Of a DNA stretch of 64,000 nucleotides, positions 1 to 8,783 are shown piece after piece. Under the pieces are notes generated by a model. That model saw only the letters and a list, made by a program, of their open reading frames with translations, ran no database searches and had not been told where the DNA came from. The translations under genes and the position numbers were made by a program. Origin of the DNA: Gammaproteobacteria bacterium. Its GTDB lineage: Bacteria > Pseudomonadota > Gammaproteobacteria > Pseudomonadales > Pseudohongiellaceae. Numbering within the stretch: position 1 is the first letter of the stretch; every line of letters begins with the position of its first letter. The DNA is taken from NCBI GenBank assembly GCA_041395725.1, contig JAWKZW010000001.1, forward strand, positions 2,108,001 to 2,172,000. Direction: 5' to 3'.

Positions 1-163
1 GGGACTGTTGCCGGTTGATATTCGCCAGGCGGTCGTCCAGACGTTCCCGCTGATTCTCATTGCCATCGGTTGCCGGCTGGGTAGCCTGCTGCTGGGCCTG
101 CGCCATACCGGCAAGCAGGGTCCAGAGCAGTGAGACGAGTAAAAGCTGGGAAAGTCGTTTCAT
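1..163 (-). CDS. Secreted protein, N-terminal fragment (runs off window)
   Basis: The reading frame starts with ATG at 163 on the minus strand and leaves the window at base 1, so only about 54 residues are visible. Residues 1-24 form a classical signal peptide: a Lys-Arg start, a Leu-rich core and an Ala-Gln-Ala cleavage site. The mature start is rich in Gln, Asn, Asp and Arg and looks hydrophilic and possibly helical. The family cannot be named from this piece. It is probably an exported periplasmic protein. Confidence 0.6.
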   Translation of the reverse strand, partial: MKRLSQLLLVSLLWTLLAGMAQAQQQATQPATDGNENQRERLDDRLANINRQQS

Positions 164-631
164 GGTTGGCTGAACCCCGCAGGCGCTTTGTTACAGTTGG
201 CGCCAATATGTGAGGCGCAGAGACAAAGCGTCGATATTATTGTTGGTGGCAGTGCTTGGCAAGTTCAGTCGCAAGATGACACCAAGGATCTATAACAGTC
301 CTGGTGCAGCTCCCCGTCAGCCGTGTACAAAGCCTCTGAACTTTGACTTTGCCGACCAGACGCTGCCCCGTTGCTGACGGACCGGTTTCTCTTTTTCAAC
401 GTTACCACAAGAATCCAGAAGAAGGACTGCTCATCCTGCCATTCACAAGAAAGTATCGCCCCCTCGCAGTGCCTGGCTGCGTGCCACCCGGGCACCCTGC
501 ACAGCCCGGCCAAGGGTCAGTACGGTTGTGTCCGGTGTCGGAGCGGTCGATCCGGTGGCGCACTTTGCTTGCCGTGTGCGGACCGGTATAGTGGCTGCTG
601 AAATTCACCCACCGAAGCGCAGGAGCGTCAC
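164..631. other. Intergenic region, no supported gene
   Basis: This is the divergent gap between the exported protein to the left and the aldo/keto reductase to the right. Several overlapping short frames exist on both strands but none has a ribosome binding site or recognisable protein character. One plus-strand frame contains a chance CxxCH-like string (see rejected items). Confidence 0.5.
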
Positions 632-1672
632 ATGAAATACCGAAACTTGGCCGATACCGGCGTTTTTGTTTCTGAACTTTGCCTTGGCACGATGACTTTC
701 GGCGGCCAGGGGCAGATCTGGGAAACAATCGGCGGGCTGCATCAGTCGGAAGCTGACGCGCTGGTGGGACGAGCCCTGGACCAGGGCATTAATTTTATCG
801 ATACCGCCAATGTCTATTCGGCCGGCGAATCGGAGATCATGACCGGCAAGGCGCTGCGGGGCAAACGCCACGACGTGGTACTGGCCACCAAGGTGCGAGG
901 CCGAATGGGCCCCGGCCCCAACGACGTGGGGTTGTCACGCCTGCACATCATGCAAAGCGTGGAGGCCAGCCTCAAGCGTCTCGACACCGACTACATCGAT
1001 CTGTTCCAGATCCACAGGTGGGACGAGTACACCAGCCTGGAAGATACCCTGCGCGCACTGGACGACCTTGTCCGCCAGGGTAAGGTGCGATACATCGGCT
1101 GCTCCAATCTGCCCGCCTGGGAACTCATGAAAGCCCTGGGTATTTCCCGTGCGCAGGGGCTGGAAACGTTTAAAACCACCCAGTCCTACTATTCGCTGGT
1201 GGGCCGCGAACTGGAGCGGGATACAATCCCGCTGATCGAGAATCAGGGTCTGGGTCTGCTGGTGTGGAGCCCCCTGGCGGGTGGGTTTCTCAGTGGCAAG
1301 TTCACCAGGCAGTCTGAGGGTGAGGGGCGTCGTGCCAGTTTTGATTTTCCGCCCATTGATCGGGAAAAGGGCTACGACATCGTCGATGTGCTGGTCCGTA
1401 TCGCCAGCGAGAAAGCCGTCAGCCCGGCGCAGGTGGCCCTGGCCTGGATACTGGCGAACGACGCCGTAACCAGTGTGATTATCGGCGCGCGGCGACTTGA
1501 TCAACTGGAGGATAACCTGGGCGCAGTGGCGGTCCAGCTTACTGATAAGGAACTAGAAGCCCTGGGTGCCGTGAGCCAGCTACCCGCGCCTTACCCGCAC
1601 TGGATGGAATCGTTGGGGTCTGATCGACGCCCTGGTGAAGAGCGGCGTTTTGATAAACAAGAAGACAATTAA
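632..1672 (+). CDS. Aldo/keto reductase family oxidoreductase
   Basis: An NAD(P)H-dependent carbonyl reductase of the AKR superfamily, probably cytosolic, with unknown substrate. The full 346 residues form the usual (beta/alpha)8 barrel length. The catalytic tetrad is visible as Asp57, Tyr62, Lys87 and His128 in the motifs INFIDTANVY, LATKVRG and LFQIHRW. The N-terminal MKYRNLADTGVFVSELCLGT is typical of the YghZ/potassium-channel-beta-like branch. The later IIGARRLDQLEDN matches the cofactor-binding C-terminal motif. AGGAGCG lies upstream of the ATG. The gene stands alone, followed by the RAYT repeat region, so context gives no pathway. Confidence 0.93.
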   Translation: MKYRNLADTGVFVSELCLGTMTFGGQGQIWETIGGLHQSEADALVGRALDQGINFIDTANVYSAGESEIMTGKALRGKRHDVVLATKVRGRMGPGPNDVGLSRLHIMQSVEASLKRLDTDYIDLFQIHRWDEYTSLEDTLRALDDLVRQGKVRYIGCSNLPAWELMKALGISRAQGLETFKTTQSYYSLVGRELERDTIPLIENQGLGLLVWSPLAGGFLSGKFTRQSEGEGRRASFDFPPIDREKGYDIVDVLVRIASEKAVSPAQVALAWILANDAVTSVIIGARRLDQLEDNLGAVAVQLTDKELEALGAVSQLPAPYPHWMESLGSDRRPGEERRFDKQEDN

Positions 1673-1821
1673 TTGCCAGCTGCCGCATCTGCCCGGAGAC
1701 TTCAGAGTGGCAGCAGGCTCTGCCACCCGGCTTTATCTTGATCTGTCTTGCGCGACTGTTACCTGACGTGCTCTGACATAGTCTTCCCAGGAAGAACACA
1801 ATAAATAGCAAAAAAATAAAT

Positions 1822-1871
1822 AGGACACCCAAAAAAGTAGAATAATCAGTAGAATAATCAGGACACCCACA
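1822..1871. repeat. RAYT-associated repeats, left side (two inverted copies)
   Basis: Two copies of AGGACACCCA occur at 1822-1831 and 1860-1869, in reverse orientation to the four TGTGGGTGTCCT copies found on the other side of the transposase gene. Between them AGTAGAATAATC is tandemly repeated (1836-1847, 1848-1859). The layout, inverted short repeats flanking a Y1 transposase gene, is that of REP-type sequences around their RAYT. Confidence 0.7.
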
Positions 1872-1950
1872 GATTTTTTGTGTTTATTTAGCATATATTC
1901 CGATATCGACTATAACTGTTAGTAAGTGTTTCTGGTTCACGGAGGAACCG

Positions 1951-2946
1951 ATGCCCTTAGCCCGATATCGCCTGGTCGATCCCGGTACCACGCCTTACTA
2001 TCACTGCATTTCCCGCTGCGTGCGCCGGGCATTTCTGTGCGGTAGGGATAGCTGCACCGGTCGAAACTTCGATCACCGTAAACAGTGGATTCTTGATCGT
2101 ATCAAACGGCTTTCCTCAGCTTTTGCTATTGACGTCTGCGCCTACGCAATCATGTCCAATCACTTTCATCTGGTTTTGTGTATAGATTCTCAGGCCGCCA
2201 CCGGGTTGTCCGACAAAGAAGTGATAGAGCGTTGGCTTCTGCTGTTTAAAGGACCAGAACTGGCCAGGAAACACCTGGCAGGCGAATCGCTGACGGCCTG
2301 GGAATCGAAAGCATTGCTTTCACTCGTGGAAGTTTGGCGATCGCGATTATCGGACCTGAGTTGGTATATGCGTTGTCTGAATGAAGCCATCGCCAGGCAG
2401 GCCAATGCTGAAGACAATTGCACGGGTCGCTTCTGGGAGGGCCGTTTCAAGAGCCAGGCCCTACTGAATGAGGCCGCATTGATCAGCTGTATGGCCTATG
2501 TTGATCTGAACCCGATCAGGGCAGAGATTTGTGATACGTTGGAGTCCTCAGATTTCACGTCAATCCAGGAGCGACTCCGTGATTGGTCATCCTCGCAATC
2601 GAAGGGCAAAAAAACTTGGCTCAAGCCTTTGAAAAGCCCTGGGGGACCAGATTCAAGAGATAAAATTCCCATTCAAAGCTTGGATTACTTCGAATTGGTT
2701 GACTGGACAGGCAGAGCTATCCGCCACGACAAACGAGGAGCTATACCCGCGCAAGTAGAACCGATTCTTAAGAGATTGAACGTAGTAGAGAAAAATTGGG
2801 TGGAAAACACGGAACAGTTTGGCAGGCGCTTTTATCGGGCCCTGGGTCGTGTTAATCAAATAAGAAAACTGGCGAGAAGAAGTAATCAGCGCTGGCTTCA
2901 CGGATTAAAAGCGGCACAAGGATTTTATCATTACCCTTGTTCTTGA
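1951..2946 (+). CDS. REP-associated tyrosine transposase (RAYT, Y1_Tnp family)
   Basis: A single-strand DNA transposase-like protein of the HUH/Y1 superfamily, proposed for this family to act on REP palindromes. The protein has 331 residues. It opens with MPLARYRLVDPGTTPYYHCI and carries the metal-binding HUH motif in MSNHFHLVL near residues 68-76. The candidate catalytic Tyr is in the stretch SWYMRCLNEAI. The segments CTGRFWEGRFKSQAL and YVDLNPIRA are characteristic of long RAYTs. GGAGG lies upstream of the ATG. The gene is flanked on both sides by oppositely oriented copies of its presumed target repeat. The reading frame is intact, so the enzyme may be active. Confidence 0.92.
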   Translation: MPLARYRLVDPGTTPYYHCISRCVRRAFLCGRDSCTGRNFDHRKQWILDRIKRLSSAFAIDVCAYAIMSNHFHLVLCIDSQAATGLSDKEVIERWLLLFKGPELARKHLAGESLTAWESKALLSLVEVWRSRLSDLSWYMRCLNEAIARQANAEDNCTGRFWEGRFKSQALLNEAALISCMAYVDLNPIRAEICDTLESSDFTSIQERLRDWSSSQSKGKKTWLKPLKSPGGPDSRDKIPIQSLDYFELVDWTGRAIRHDKRGAIPAQVEPILKRLNVVEKNWVENTEQFGRRFYRALGRVNQIRKLARRSNQRWLHGLKAAQGFYHYPCS

Positions 2947-3088
2947 TTTATTCTCTCCAATTGTTTGAAACAATAATTCCAACAGATAGATGGAATTTAC
3001 TAAGCAAGAATTAATCACGTTTGCTTTAAGAATTGCTGAGGATGAAATTCTCTATCCTGATTTTCAGTAATAGATCCTAATGTTTGTA

Positions 3089-3283
3089 GCTACTGGCTTG
3101 AGAAGGACGACAACGTTCTAACCAACTAAACTGTGGGTGTCCTATTTGAGTAAACTAAACTGTGGGTGTCCTATTTGAGTAAACTAAACTGTGGGTGTCC
3201 TATTTGAGTCTCATGAGTTCGCTACTGGCTTGAGAAGGACGACAACGTTCTAACCAACTAAACTGTGGGTGTCCTATTTGAGT
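3089..3283. repeat. RAYT-associated repeat array, right side
   Basis: Four copies of a 28-29 bp unit containing AACTGTGGGTGTCCTATTTG lie at 3124-3151, 3152-3180, 3181-3209 and 3256-3283. The middle copies are head-to-tail with a 29-bp period. A longer 63-bp segment is duplicated exactly at 3089-3151 and 3221-3283, so the array seems to have grown by both tandem and segmental duplication. The core TGTGGGTGTCCT is the inverse complement of the copies left of the transposase gene. Confidence 0.88.
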
Positions 3284-3339
3284 ACCGAAAACATCGGGCA
3301 ATTGAATTCGACAGGCCGGCCAGCCGCGTCCGATCTGTA

Positions 3340-4911
3340 TTACACCCGTTTGGGACCGGTCCAAACGACCTTGTAAAGCTCACGCCTGCGGTCCAGGTAG
3401 TTACGCACTGATCCCTCGTTCTGCAGCGCTTTCAGCTTTTCAAAGTCAAGGTCGACGATCAGCATCATCTCGGTGTTGGGCGTGGTTTCCGACACGATGG
3501 CGTCATGGGGAAAGGCAAAATCCGAGGGTGAAAACACGGCGGAGTGGCCGTACTGAATATCCACGTTGTCCACCTTCGGCAGGTTGCCTACACTGCCGGC
3601 TATCGCCACGTAACATTCATTTTCAATGGCTCGGGCCTGGGAACAGCGACGCACACGTAGATAACCATTCTTAGTGTCGGTCCAGAAGGGTACGAACAGG
3701 ATCTGCACTTCCTTTTCCGAGAGCAGCCGGGAAAGCTCCGGGAACTCCACATCGTAGCAGATCAGAATTCCGACTTTACCAAAGTCCGTATCGAAAACTT
3801 TGAGTTCGTCCCCACCCTGCATTACCCAGTCTCGCTTCTCGTGTGGGGTCGGGTGTATTTTGTACTGTTTGTCTACGGTCCCGTCACGACGGCACAGAAA
3901 GCTGACGTTATAGAGTTCGTCGTTTTCTATTATTGGCATGGAACCGGCAACCACATTGATGTTATAGCTGACAGAAAGTCGCGAGATGGCGGTGTAAAGT
4001 TGCTCGGTATATTCAGCCAGATGCCAGATCGAATCGATCGAGGACTCCGGTTTTTCTGCCAGACCCATCAGGGGGGCGTTAAAAAATTCCGGGAATACCG
4101 CCACGTCGCACTGGTAACTGGACAATGCATCAATGAAATATTCGACCTGCTGCAGCAGTTCCTTTACGTCATTGAAGTAGCGCATCTGCCACTGGACCAG
4201 CCCGACCCTTGCGGTTGACTTGGTGACCCCGATGAGCTGATCTGACTCAGCGTCGTAATAGATATTGTGCCACTGCAGCAGAGTGGCGAATCCCTTTGAT
4301 TCCCTATCTTCCGGTAGATAGGATTTGAGTATCTGTTTGACCTCAAACCCGTTGGACAGCTGAAAGGTCAGGATCGGGTCGAAGATATCCTTGGATTTGA
4401 CTTTTTCAATGTACTCATAGGGAGTCAGTTCGTCAGAGTACTTGCTGTAGTTGGGGATCCTGCCACCGGCGATAATGGATTTCAGATTCAGGTTTCGGCA
4501 CAGCTCCTTGCGGGCATCGTACAGGCGACGGCCCAGCCGCAGGCCGCGATACCGGGGAGACACCATAACTTCGATGCCATAGAGTACGTCCCCTTTCGGA
4601 TCATGGGTGGTCAGGTAGGCATCACCGGTGATTTCATTATAGGTGTGTTTGTCCCCGAAGCGGTCGTAATCGACGATCAGCGAGAACGCCGCTGCGATTA
4701 CTTTACCCTTGTCCACCAGGCAGAACTGACCCTCCGGGAATACATCCAGCTGGGCCTGAAATTTCTTCAACGGCCAGTGCCCGCCCATGGCACTGTAGAT
4801 TTCATCCTGCAGGGCAACGATACCGTCGTAATCCTCCACTGTGAGGTGGCGTAACTCGAGTTTGTGTTTCTCGACGAGCTGAGTGTCGACTACTACTACC
4901 TGGTCAGTCAT
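3340..4911 (-). CDS. Fusion of GNAT acetyltransferase and carbon-nitrogen hydrolase (nitrilase superfamily)
   Basis: A two-domain enzyme of 523 residues. The N-terminal part (about 15-170) is a GNAT fold with the acetyl-CoA pyrophosphate loop RYRGLRLGRRL at 120-130. The C-terminal part (about 232-500) is a nitrilase-superfamily amidase with a complete Glu-Lys-Cys triad: Glu275 in VFPEFF, Lys351 in QYKIHPTPHEK and Cys385 in LICYDVEFPE. The family is a known bacterial fusion of unproven substrate. A plausible inference is sequential acetylation and amide chemistry on a small amine. It is transcribed alone, towards the RAYT repeats. Both domains look intact. Confidence 0.93.
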   Translation of the reverse strand: MTDQVVVVDTQLVEKHKLELRHLTVEDYDGIVALQDEIYSAMGGHWPLKKFQAQLDVFPEGQFCLVDKGKVIAAAFSLIVDYDRFGDKHTYNEITGDAYLTTHDPKGDVLYGIEVMVSPRYRGLRLGRRLYDARKELCRNLNLKSIIAGGRIPNYSKYSDELTPYEYIEKVKSKDIFDPILTFQLSNGFEVKQILKSYLPEDRESKGFATLLQWHNIYYDAESDQLIGVTKSTARVGLVQWQMRYFNDVKELLQQVEYFIDALSSYQCDVAVFPEFFNAPLMGLAEKPESSIDSIWHLAEYTEQLYTAISRLSVSYNINVVAGSMPIIENDELYNVSFLCRRDGTVDKQYKIHPTPHEKRDWVMQGGDELKVFDTDFGKVGILICYDVEFPELSRLLSEKEVQILFVPFWTDTKNGYLRVRRCSQARAIENECYVAIAGSVGNLPKVDNVDIQYGHSAVFSPSDFAFPHDAIVSETTPNTEMMLIVDLDFEKLKALQNEGSVRNYLDRRRELYKVVWTGPKRV

Positions 4912-5663
4912 GATTGTCTCCAGACAAGGTCCAAGAGCAAAATACGTTGGGTCACGGTGCTGAATTCCGCCCGGATTAGATCTGTCATGTTAGCAGATCG
5001 CGGGATTTCAGGCTGTGAATAATTTGCGGAACGCTGTATCAGCTTAAGGCTGGCGCTGACCGCAGATAGGTCTCTTCCCGGAACTTCTGCTGATAGGCCG
5101 GTGCGCGACTTAGCCCCTTAAAGCCGCACTTTGGCATCCCAGTCAGGCAATCAGGTTCTCGAAGGAGGGCTGCAGGATAGTGGTCCTGAGGGTCCCCTGG
5201 CAGCGGCTGCAGTTCTCCGGATCCAGGATGTCGAAGTTCAGTACCGTTGACAGGCTTAATCCAACGACCAGCGGAATTTCGACACCACCAGCAATCGAAA
5301 CGGCCCGCGCCATTGGCAGAGTCGTCGTCAATATTGTGCATTTCGAGGAGAATTCCGGCACCACGGCGTGGTTCGCCATGGCAGTGACCCGTCCCCCGGC
5401 GACACCAGGTCTGTCTGAGCCTGAACCTGGTTACGGATCTCATTTATCAGCCCTCCGGCGGAAATCCGGGTGTCGGCCAGCACAGAACCGGACAGCAGGC
5501 TCAGGGGATTGAATGAGCACCGTTCATTAGTCGAAGTGGAAAACAGGAGGTAAACTTGGTACTCTGAGCAGCAATAAATTTTATCCGCTCCACACCTTTT
5601 CTGAACTCTGAAACCATTGGCCGGGAAGTTCTGCCAATGCGCTGCAAAGAATCTGACGCACCC
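4912..5663. other. Long intergenic region with possible decayed coding sequence
   Basis: About 750 bp separates the GNAT-nitrilase gene from the secreted EEP-family gene. On the minus strand, between about 5520 and 5140, protein-like text is spread over more than one frame (for example NPLSLLSGSVLADTRISAGG in one frame and VVGLSLSTVLNFDILDPENC in another). This could be a frameshifted gene remnant, but I cannot assign a family and no ribosome binding site is convincing. Treated as unassigned. Confidence 0.3.
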
Positions 5664-6506
5664 ATGAAAGAAGTCTTCCTATTGATCAGCTCAGCTTTGC
5701 TGGTTTCCCTGTTGCACACCGCCCAGGCGGGCGAAGCAAACCATGGTGCTCTGCAACTTGATACGCAGGCGGCCTGTTACCAGGCGGTGGGCAGCAACGA
5801 CGGTGCGCCGGTAAGAGAGGCGTTGCGGGGCCGGGAAATCTCACTGGTCAGCTGGAATATTGAGAAGGGCAGTAACTCTGGCTGGCGCCGTGACCTCAGG
5901 CGGCTGACTAAAGATGCCCATCTGGTGATGTTGCAGGAAGCAGTACTCTCCGAGGAGATGCTTCCCCGCCGGCAGGAAGATTTTCGTTTCTGGTCATTTT
6001 CACCTGGCTACCAGACCGCGGAAGCCGGCAGCGGGGTTATGACTCTGAGTCGATCCGCCCCCGGAATTCTGTGCAGCCTTCAGCACCAGGAGCCCTGGCT
6101 GAACACGCCGAAGGCGGCCAGCATCACCCGCTATCGCCTGGCTGAGTCCAGTCAGGATCTGCTGTTGGTAAATGTGCATCAGATTAATTTCGCCTTTGGC
6201 CTGGCCGATTTTGCCCGGCAGTTAGAGGACCTGGCGGCGGTGATGGCGCAACATGACGGGCCGATGATTCTGTCAGGAGATTTCAATACCTGGAAACTCT
6301 CCAGGTGGAATGTGTTGAAGGAGATTACGGCAAATCTCGGCTTTGATTCAGTGACGTTCAGTCCGGATTATCGGAAAAGGTTTATGGGTAACCCGCTCGA
6401 TCATGTCTTCGTCAGGGGACTCCAGGTAACCGCCAGCTATACCGAACAGGTCCGCTCATCCGACCACAATCCGCTGATCCTGAAGTTGATGCTGGAAGAG
6501 GTTTGA
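5664..6506 (+). CDS. Secreted endonuclease/exonuclease/phosphatase (EEP) family protein
   Basis: A metal-dependent phosphodiesterase fold (DNase I / sphingomyelinase superfamily), exported to the periplasm or outside. From ATG 5664 the first 20 or so residues make a clean signal peptide (MKEVFLLISSALLVSLLHTA), so this start is preferred to the in-frame ATG at 5637. Family motifs are in order: SWNIEKG, LQEAVL, SGDFNTW, PLDHVFV and the C-terminal SSDHNPL containing the catalytic Asp-His. Length (280 aa) fits single-domain members. It is followed after 3 bases by a DUF5329 gene and is likely co-transcribed with it. The substrate (nucleic acid, phosphoinositide or other phosphodiester) cannot be told. 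Confidence 0.88.
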   Translation: MKEVFLLISSALLVSLLHTAQAGEANHGALQLDTQAACYQAVGSNDGAPVREALRGREISLVSWNIEKGSNSGWRRDLRRLTKDAHLVMLQEAVLSEEMLPRRQEDFRFWSFSPGYQTAEAGSGVMTLSRSAPGILCSLQHQEPWLNTPKAASITRYRLAESSQDLLLVNVHQINFAFGLADFARQLEDLAAVMAQHDGPMILSGDFNTWKLSRWNVLKEITANLGFDSVTFSPDYRKRFMGNPLDHVFVRGLQVTASYTEQVRSSDHNPLILKLMLEEV

Positions 6507-6509
6507 GAA

Positions 6510-6866
6510 ATGAAGGTTTTACCCTTTTTGGGAACGATCATTATTTTATTGGCGCCACCGTTAGCGCTGGCCCTGGAGCCGCAAGAGGAAATCCAGGCCC
6601 TGGTGATGACGGTCGAACAGAGTGGTTGTACGTTCCACCGCAACGGCAGTACCCACGATTCAGCCGCAGCTGCCGATCATATGCGGTTGAAGCTGCGCCG
6701 CGGCAAGCGTTACGCAAAGACAGCCGAGGATTTTATCGAGAACCTGGCAACCAAGAGCTCCTGGACCGGCCGGCTCTATCAGATCGAATGTGAGGCCGGT
6801 CGGCCGGAGCCGTTGAATGAGTGGTTGACTGCGCATCTGGCCAAGCTGCGAAGTGGTGAGCAGTGA
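6510..6866 (+). CDS. DUF5329 (YfeK-like) periplasmic protein
   Basis: A small exported protein of 118 residues with an N-terminal signal peptide (about 1-22, ending ALA). The mature part contains QSGCTFHRNGSTHDS and DHMRLKLRRGKRYAKTAEDF, followed by SSWTG and the conserved C-terminal YQIEC. These are the signature of the YfeK/DUF5329 family, whose molecular role is unknown. The two Cys residues may form a disulphide. The start codon lies 3 bases after the EEP gene stop, suggesting translational coupling. Confidence 0.85.
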   Translation: MKVLPFLGTIIILLAPPLALALEPQEEIQALVMTVEQSGCTFHRNGSTHDSAAAADHMRLKLRRGKRYAKTAEDFIENLATKSSWTGRLYQIECEAGRPEPLNEWLTAHLAKLRSGEQ

Positions 6867-7038
6867 ATACCTGTTTCTATCGGCTTTCAATTGCAGACAA
6901 GGATAGCGGGCAAAGGGGACAGATGCGGGCACGGAAGACAGACAGGGATGCCTCAGCCAGAGTCGTGGCAGGTGACAAATCACTTCAGGGGTCCCCGGTC
7001 AGTGATGATGCCGTTATTTTGGCAAGTGGCATCAGTCG

Positions 7039-8094
7039 ATGAGCAGAGAAGCCGAGCTGACCGCCTGGGCACACCGGGAAATCGCCCGCCTGACCAACGA
7101 GCCCGCCGTGACTGTGCCTTTACAAAGTCTCAGCGGCGACGCCAGCTTCAGACGTTATTTCCGCGCCCGACTGCCGGATAACAGTTTTATCGTCGTAGAC
7201 GCACCTCCAGAGACAGAAGACAATCCCGGCTTCGTGCGCATTGCCGATGCCCTGCGGGCTGGGGGCATGGTGACTCCACGGGTTCTTGCCGTGGAATTTC
7301 AACACGGCTTTATGTTGCAGGAAGATTTCGGTGACGCGCTTTACCTGCAGGCGTTACAGCAGGACCGGCAGTCCCCTCAGCTGGTCAATGGTCTTTACCG
7401 GCGCGCCATTGATACACTGGTAACGCTGCAGAAAAATGTTCCGCCCGACGGCTTCCCCCCTTATGACAGCGCGCTGCTGCATCGTGAGATGCAACTGTTC
7501 CCGGACTGGTTTTGCGGTCGGTTCCTGGAACTGCAGCTGTCTGCGGAAGAGCAGGGGCTGATCCAGGCCAGCCAGCATTTTCTGGCGGCCAACGCCCTCG
7601 GCCAGACTCAGGTGGTGGTGCACCGTGACTACCATTCACGCAACCTGATGATTCCTGATCCGACCCGTTATGGGCCGGAATCCGTTCCAGCAGTAATTGA
7701 TTTCCAGGACGCTGTCGTCGGGGCCTACACCTATGATCTCGTCTCCCTGTTGCGGGATTGTTACATCAGCTGGCCGCTTGCCCAGGTACAGGAACTGGCA
7801 CGCTATTACCGGCAACAGGCCGAGGACAGGCAGGTTATAGCAGGCCTGGACGAGGCAGAATTTTTCCGGCAATTCGATCTTATGGGACTGCAACGCAACC
7901 TGAAGGTGATGGGGATATTTGCCCGCCTGTGTATCCGCGATAACAAACCTCAGTTTCTGGCCGATATTCCACAGACGATGCGGTACTTTATGGAAGTGGC
8001 AGTTAACTACGCGGAACTCGGGGAACTGGTCGACTGGTTCCGCCAGCGCATTCTGCCACTGGCGAAGGAGCGGCTTCCTGCAGGACAGTTATGA
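7039..8094 (+). CDS. amgK: N-acetylmuramate/N-acetylglucosamine kinase, AmgK-type sugar kinase
   Basis: Phosphorylates MurNAc (and GlcNAc) at the anomeric position with ATP in the cytosol, the first step of the salvage route that bypasses de novo UDP-MurNAc synthesis. The 351-residue protein is an aminoglycoside-phosphotransferase-type kinase. It has the N-terminal LSGDASFRRYFR, the Brenner motif HRDYHSRNLM (Asp197) and the Mg-binding VIDFQD (Asp221). The next gene overlaps by 4 bases (ATGA) and encodes the uridylyltransferase MurU, which is the diagnostic pair. The assignment therefore rests on both sequence and context. Confidence 0.92.
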   Translation: MSREAELTAWAHREIARLTNEPAVTVPLQSLSGDASFRRYFRARLPDNSFIVVDAPPETEDNPGFVRIADALRAGGMVTPRVLAVEFQHGFMLQEDFGDALYLQALQQDRQSPQLVNGLYRRAIDTLVTLQKNVPPDGFPPYDSALLHREMQLFPDWFCGRFLELQLSAEEQGLIQASQHFLAANALGQTQVVVHRDYHSRNLMIPDPTRYGPESVPAVIDFQDAVVGAYTYDLVSLLRDCYISWPLAQVQELARYYRQQAEDRQVIAGLDEAEFFRQFDLMGLQRNLKVMGIFARLCIRDNKPQFLADIPQTMRYFMEVAVNYAELGELVDWFRQRILPLAKERLPAGQL

Positions 8095-8780
8095 AAGCGA
8101 TGATTCTGGCGGCGGGCCTGGGCAAGCGTATGCGGCCGCTGACCGACAATCTGCCCAAGCCACTGTTGCTGGTGGCGGGCAAGAGCCTTATCCAGCATCA
8201 GATTGAGCGCCTGGTCGCCAATGGTATCCACGACATCGTGATCAACCATTGCTACCACGGTGACCAGATAGAAAGTCACCTGGGCGACGGCGCCCGGCTG
8301 GGCGCTGCCATCCAGTATTCCCGCGAGACCCTGAGGCTGGAAACTGCCGGCGGTATCATCAAGGCGTTACCCTTGCTTGAAGACGACTGCTTCGTGGTGG
8401 TGAACGCCGACGTGTGGACGGATTTCCCTTTTGCCAGCCTTCAGCCCTTGGACGGCAGCGACAACCTGGCGCATCTGGTGCTGGTTCCCAACACCGAGCA
8501 CCATCGCGCTGGTGACTTCTACCTCGGCAGCACGGGGCGCATAAACGCAGAGCATCAGCAACTGGACGAGCGACTGACCTTCAGCGGCATCAGCGTGCTT
8601 CATAAAGCGCTGTTCACGGCGCAACCGGCAGGGCCTCTGCCGCTGTTGCCAGTGCTCAATCAGGCCATCGGCGAGGGCAGGGTCAAAGGCGAGGTTTTTA
8701 CCGGTACCTGGATTGACATCGGAACCCCTGAAAGATTTCGACAATTGAACGATATAGAGAGCAGGAGGACTGTGGAGTGA
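8091..8780 (+). CDS. murU: N-acetylmuramate alpha-1-phosphate uridylyltransferase
   Basis: Converts MurNAc-1-phosphate and UTP to UDP-MurNAc, feeding recycled cell-wall sugar back to peptidoglycan synthesis. The protein has 229 residues and a nucleotidyltransferase fold. It opens with MKAMILAAGLGKRMRPLT, has the substrate loop DNLPKPLL, and VVVNADVW carries the metal-binding Asp. The C-terminal GTWIDIGTPERF is typical of MurU and related enzymes. The start overlaps the end of amgK by 4 bases, so translation is probably coupled. It could be mistaken for a mannose-1-phosphate guanylyltransferase, but size and partner favour MurU. Confidence 0.93.
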   Translation: MKAMILAAGLGKRMRPLTDNLPKPLLLVAGKSLIQHQIERLVANGIHDIVINHCYHGDQIESHLGDGARLGAAIQYSRETLRLETAGGIIKALPLLEDDCFVVVNADVWTDFPFASLQPLDGSDNLAHLVLVPNTEHHRAGDFYLGSTGRINAEHQQLDERLTFSGISVLHKALFTAQPAGPLPLLPVLNQAIGEGRVKGEVFTGTWIDIGTPERFRQLNDIESRRTVE

Positions 8781-8783
8781 CTC

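Noticed and set aside
371..601. Plus-strand ORF of 76 aa with CSSCH and further Cys, resembling a small cytochrome c
   Set aside because: No signal peptide, no ribosome binding site, and overlapping frames on both strands of similar length. The CxxCH is likely chance.
3124..3209. CRISPR array from the regular 29-bp repeats near the RAYT gene
   Set aside because: The units are head-to-tail with no variable spacers, and no cas gene is nearby. They are RAYT-type repeats.
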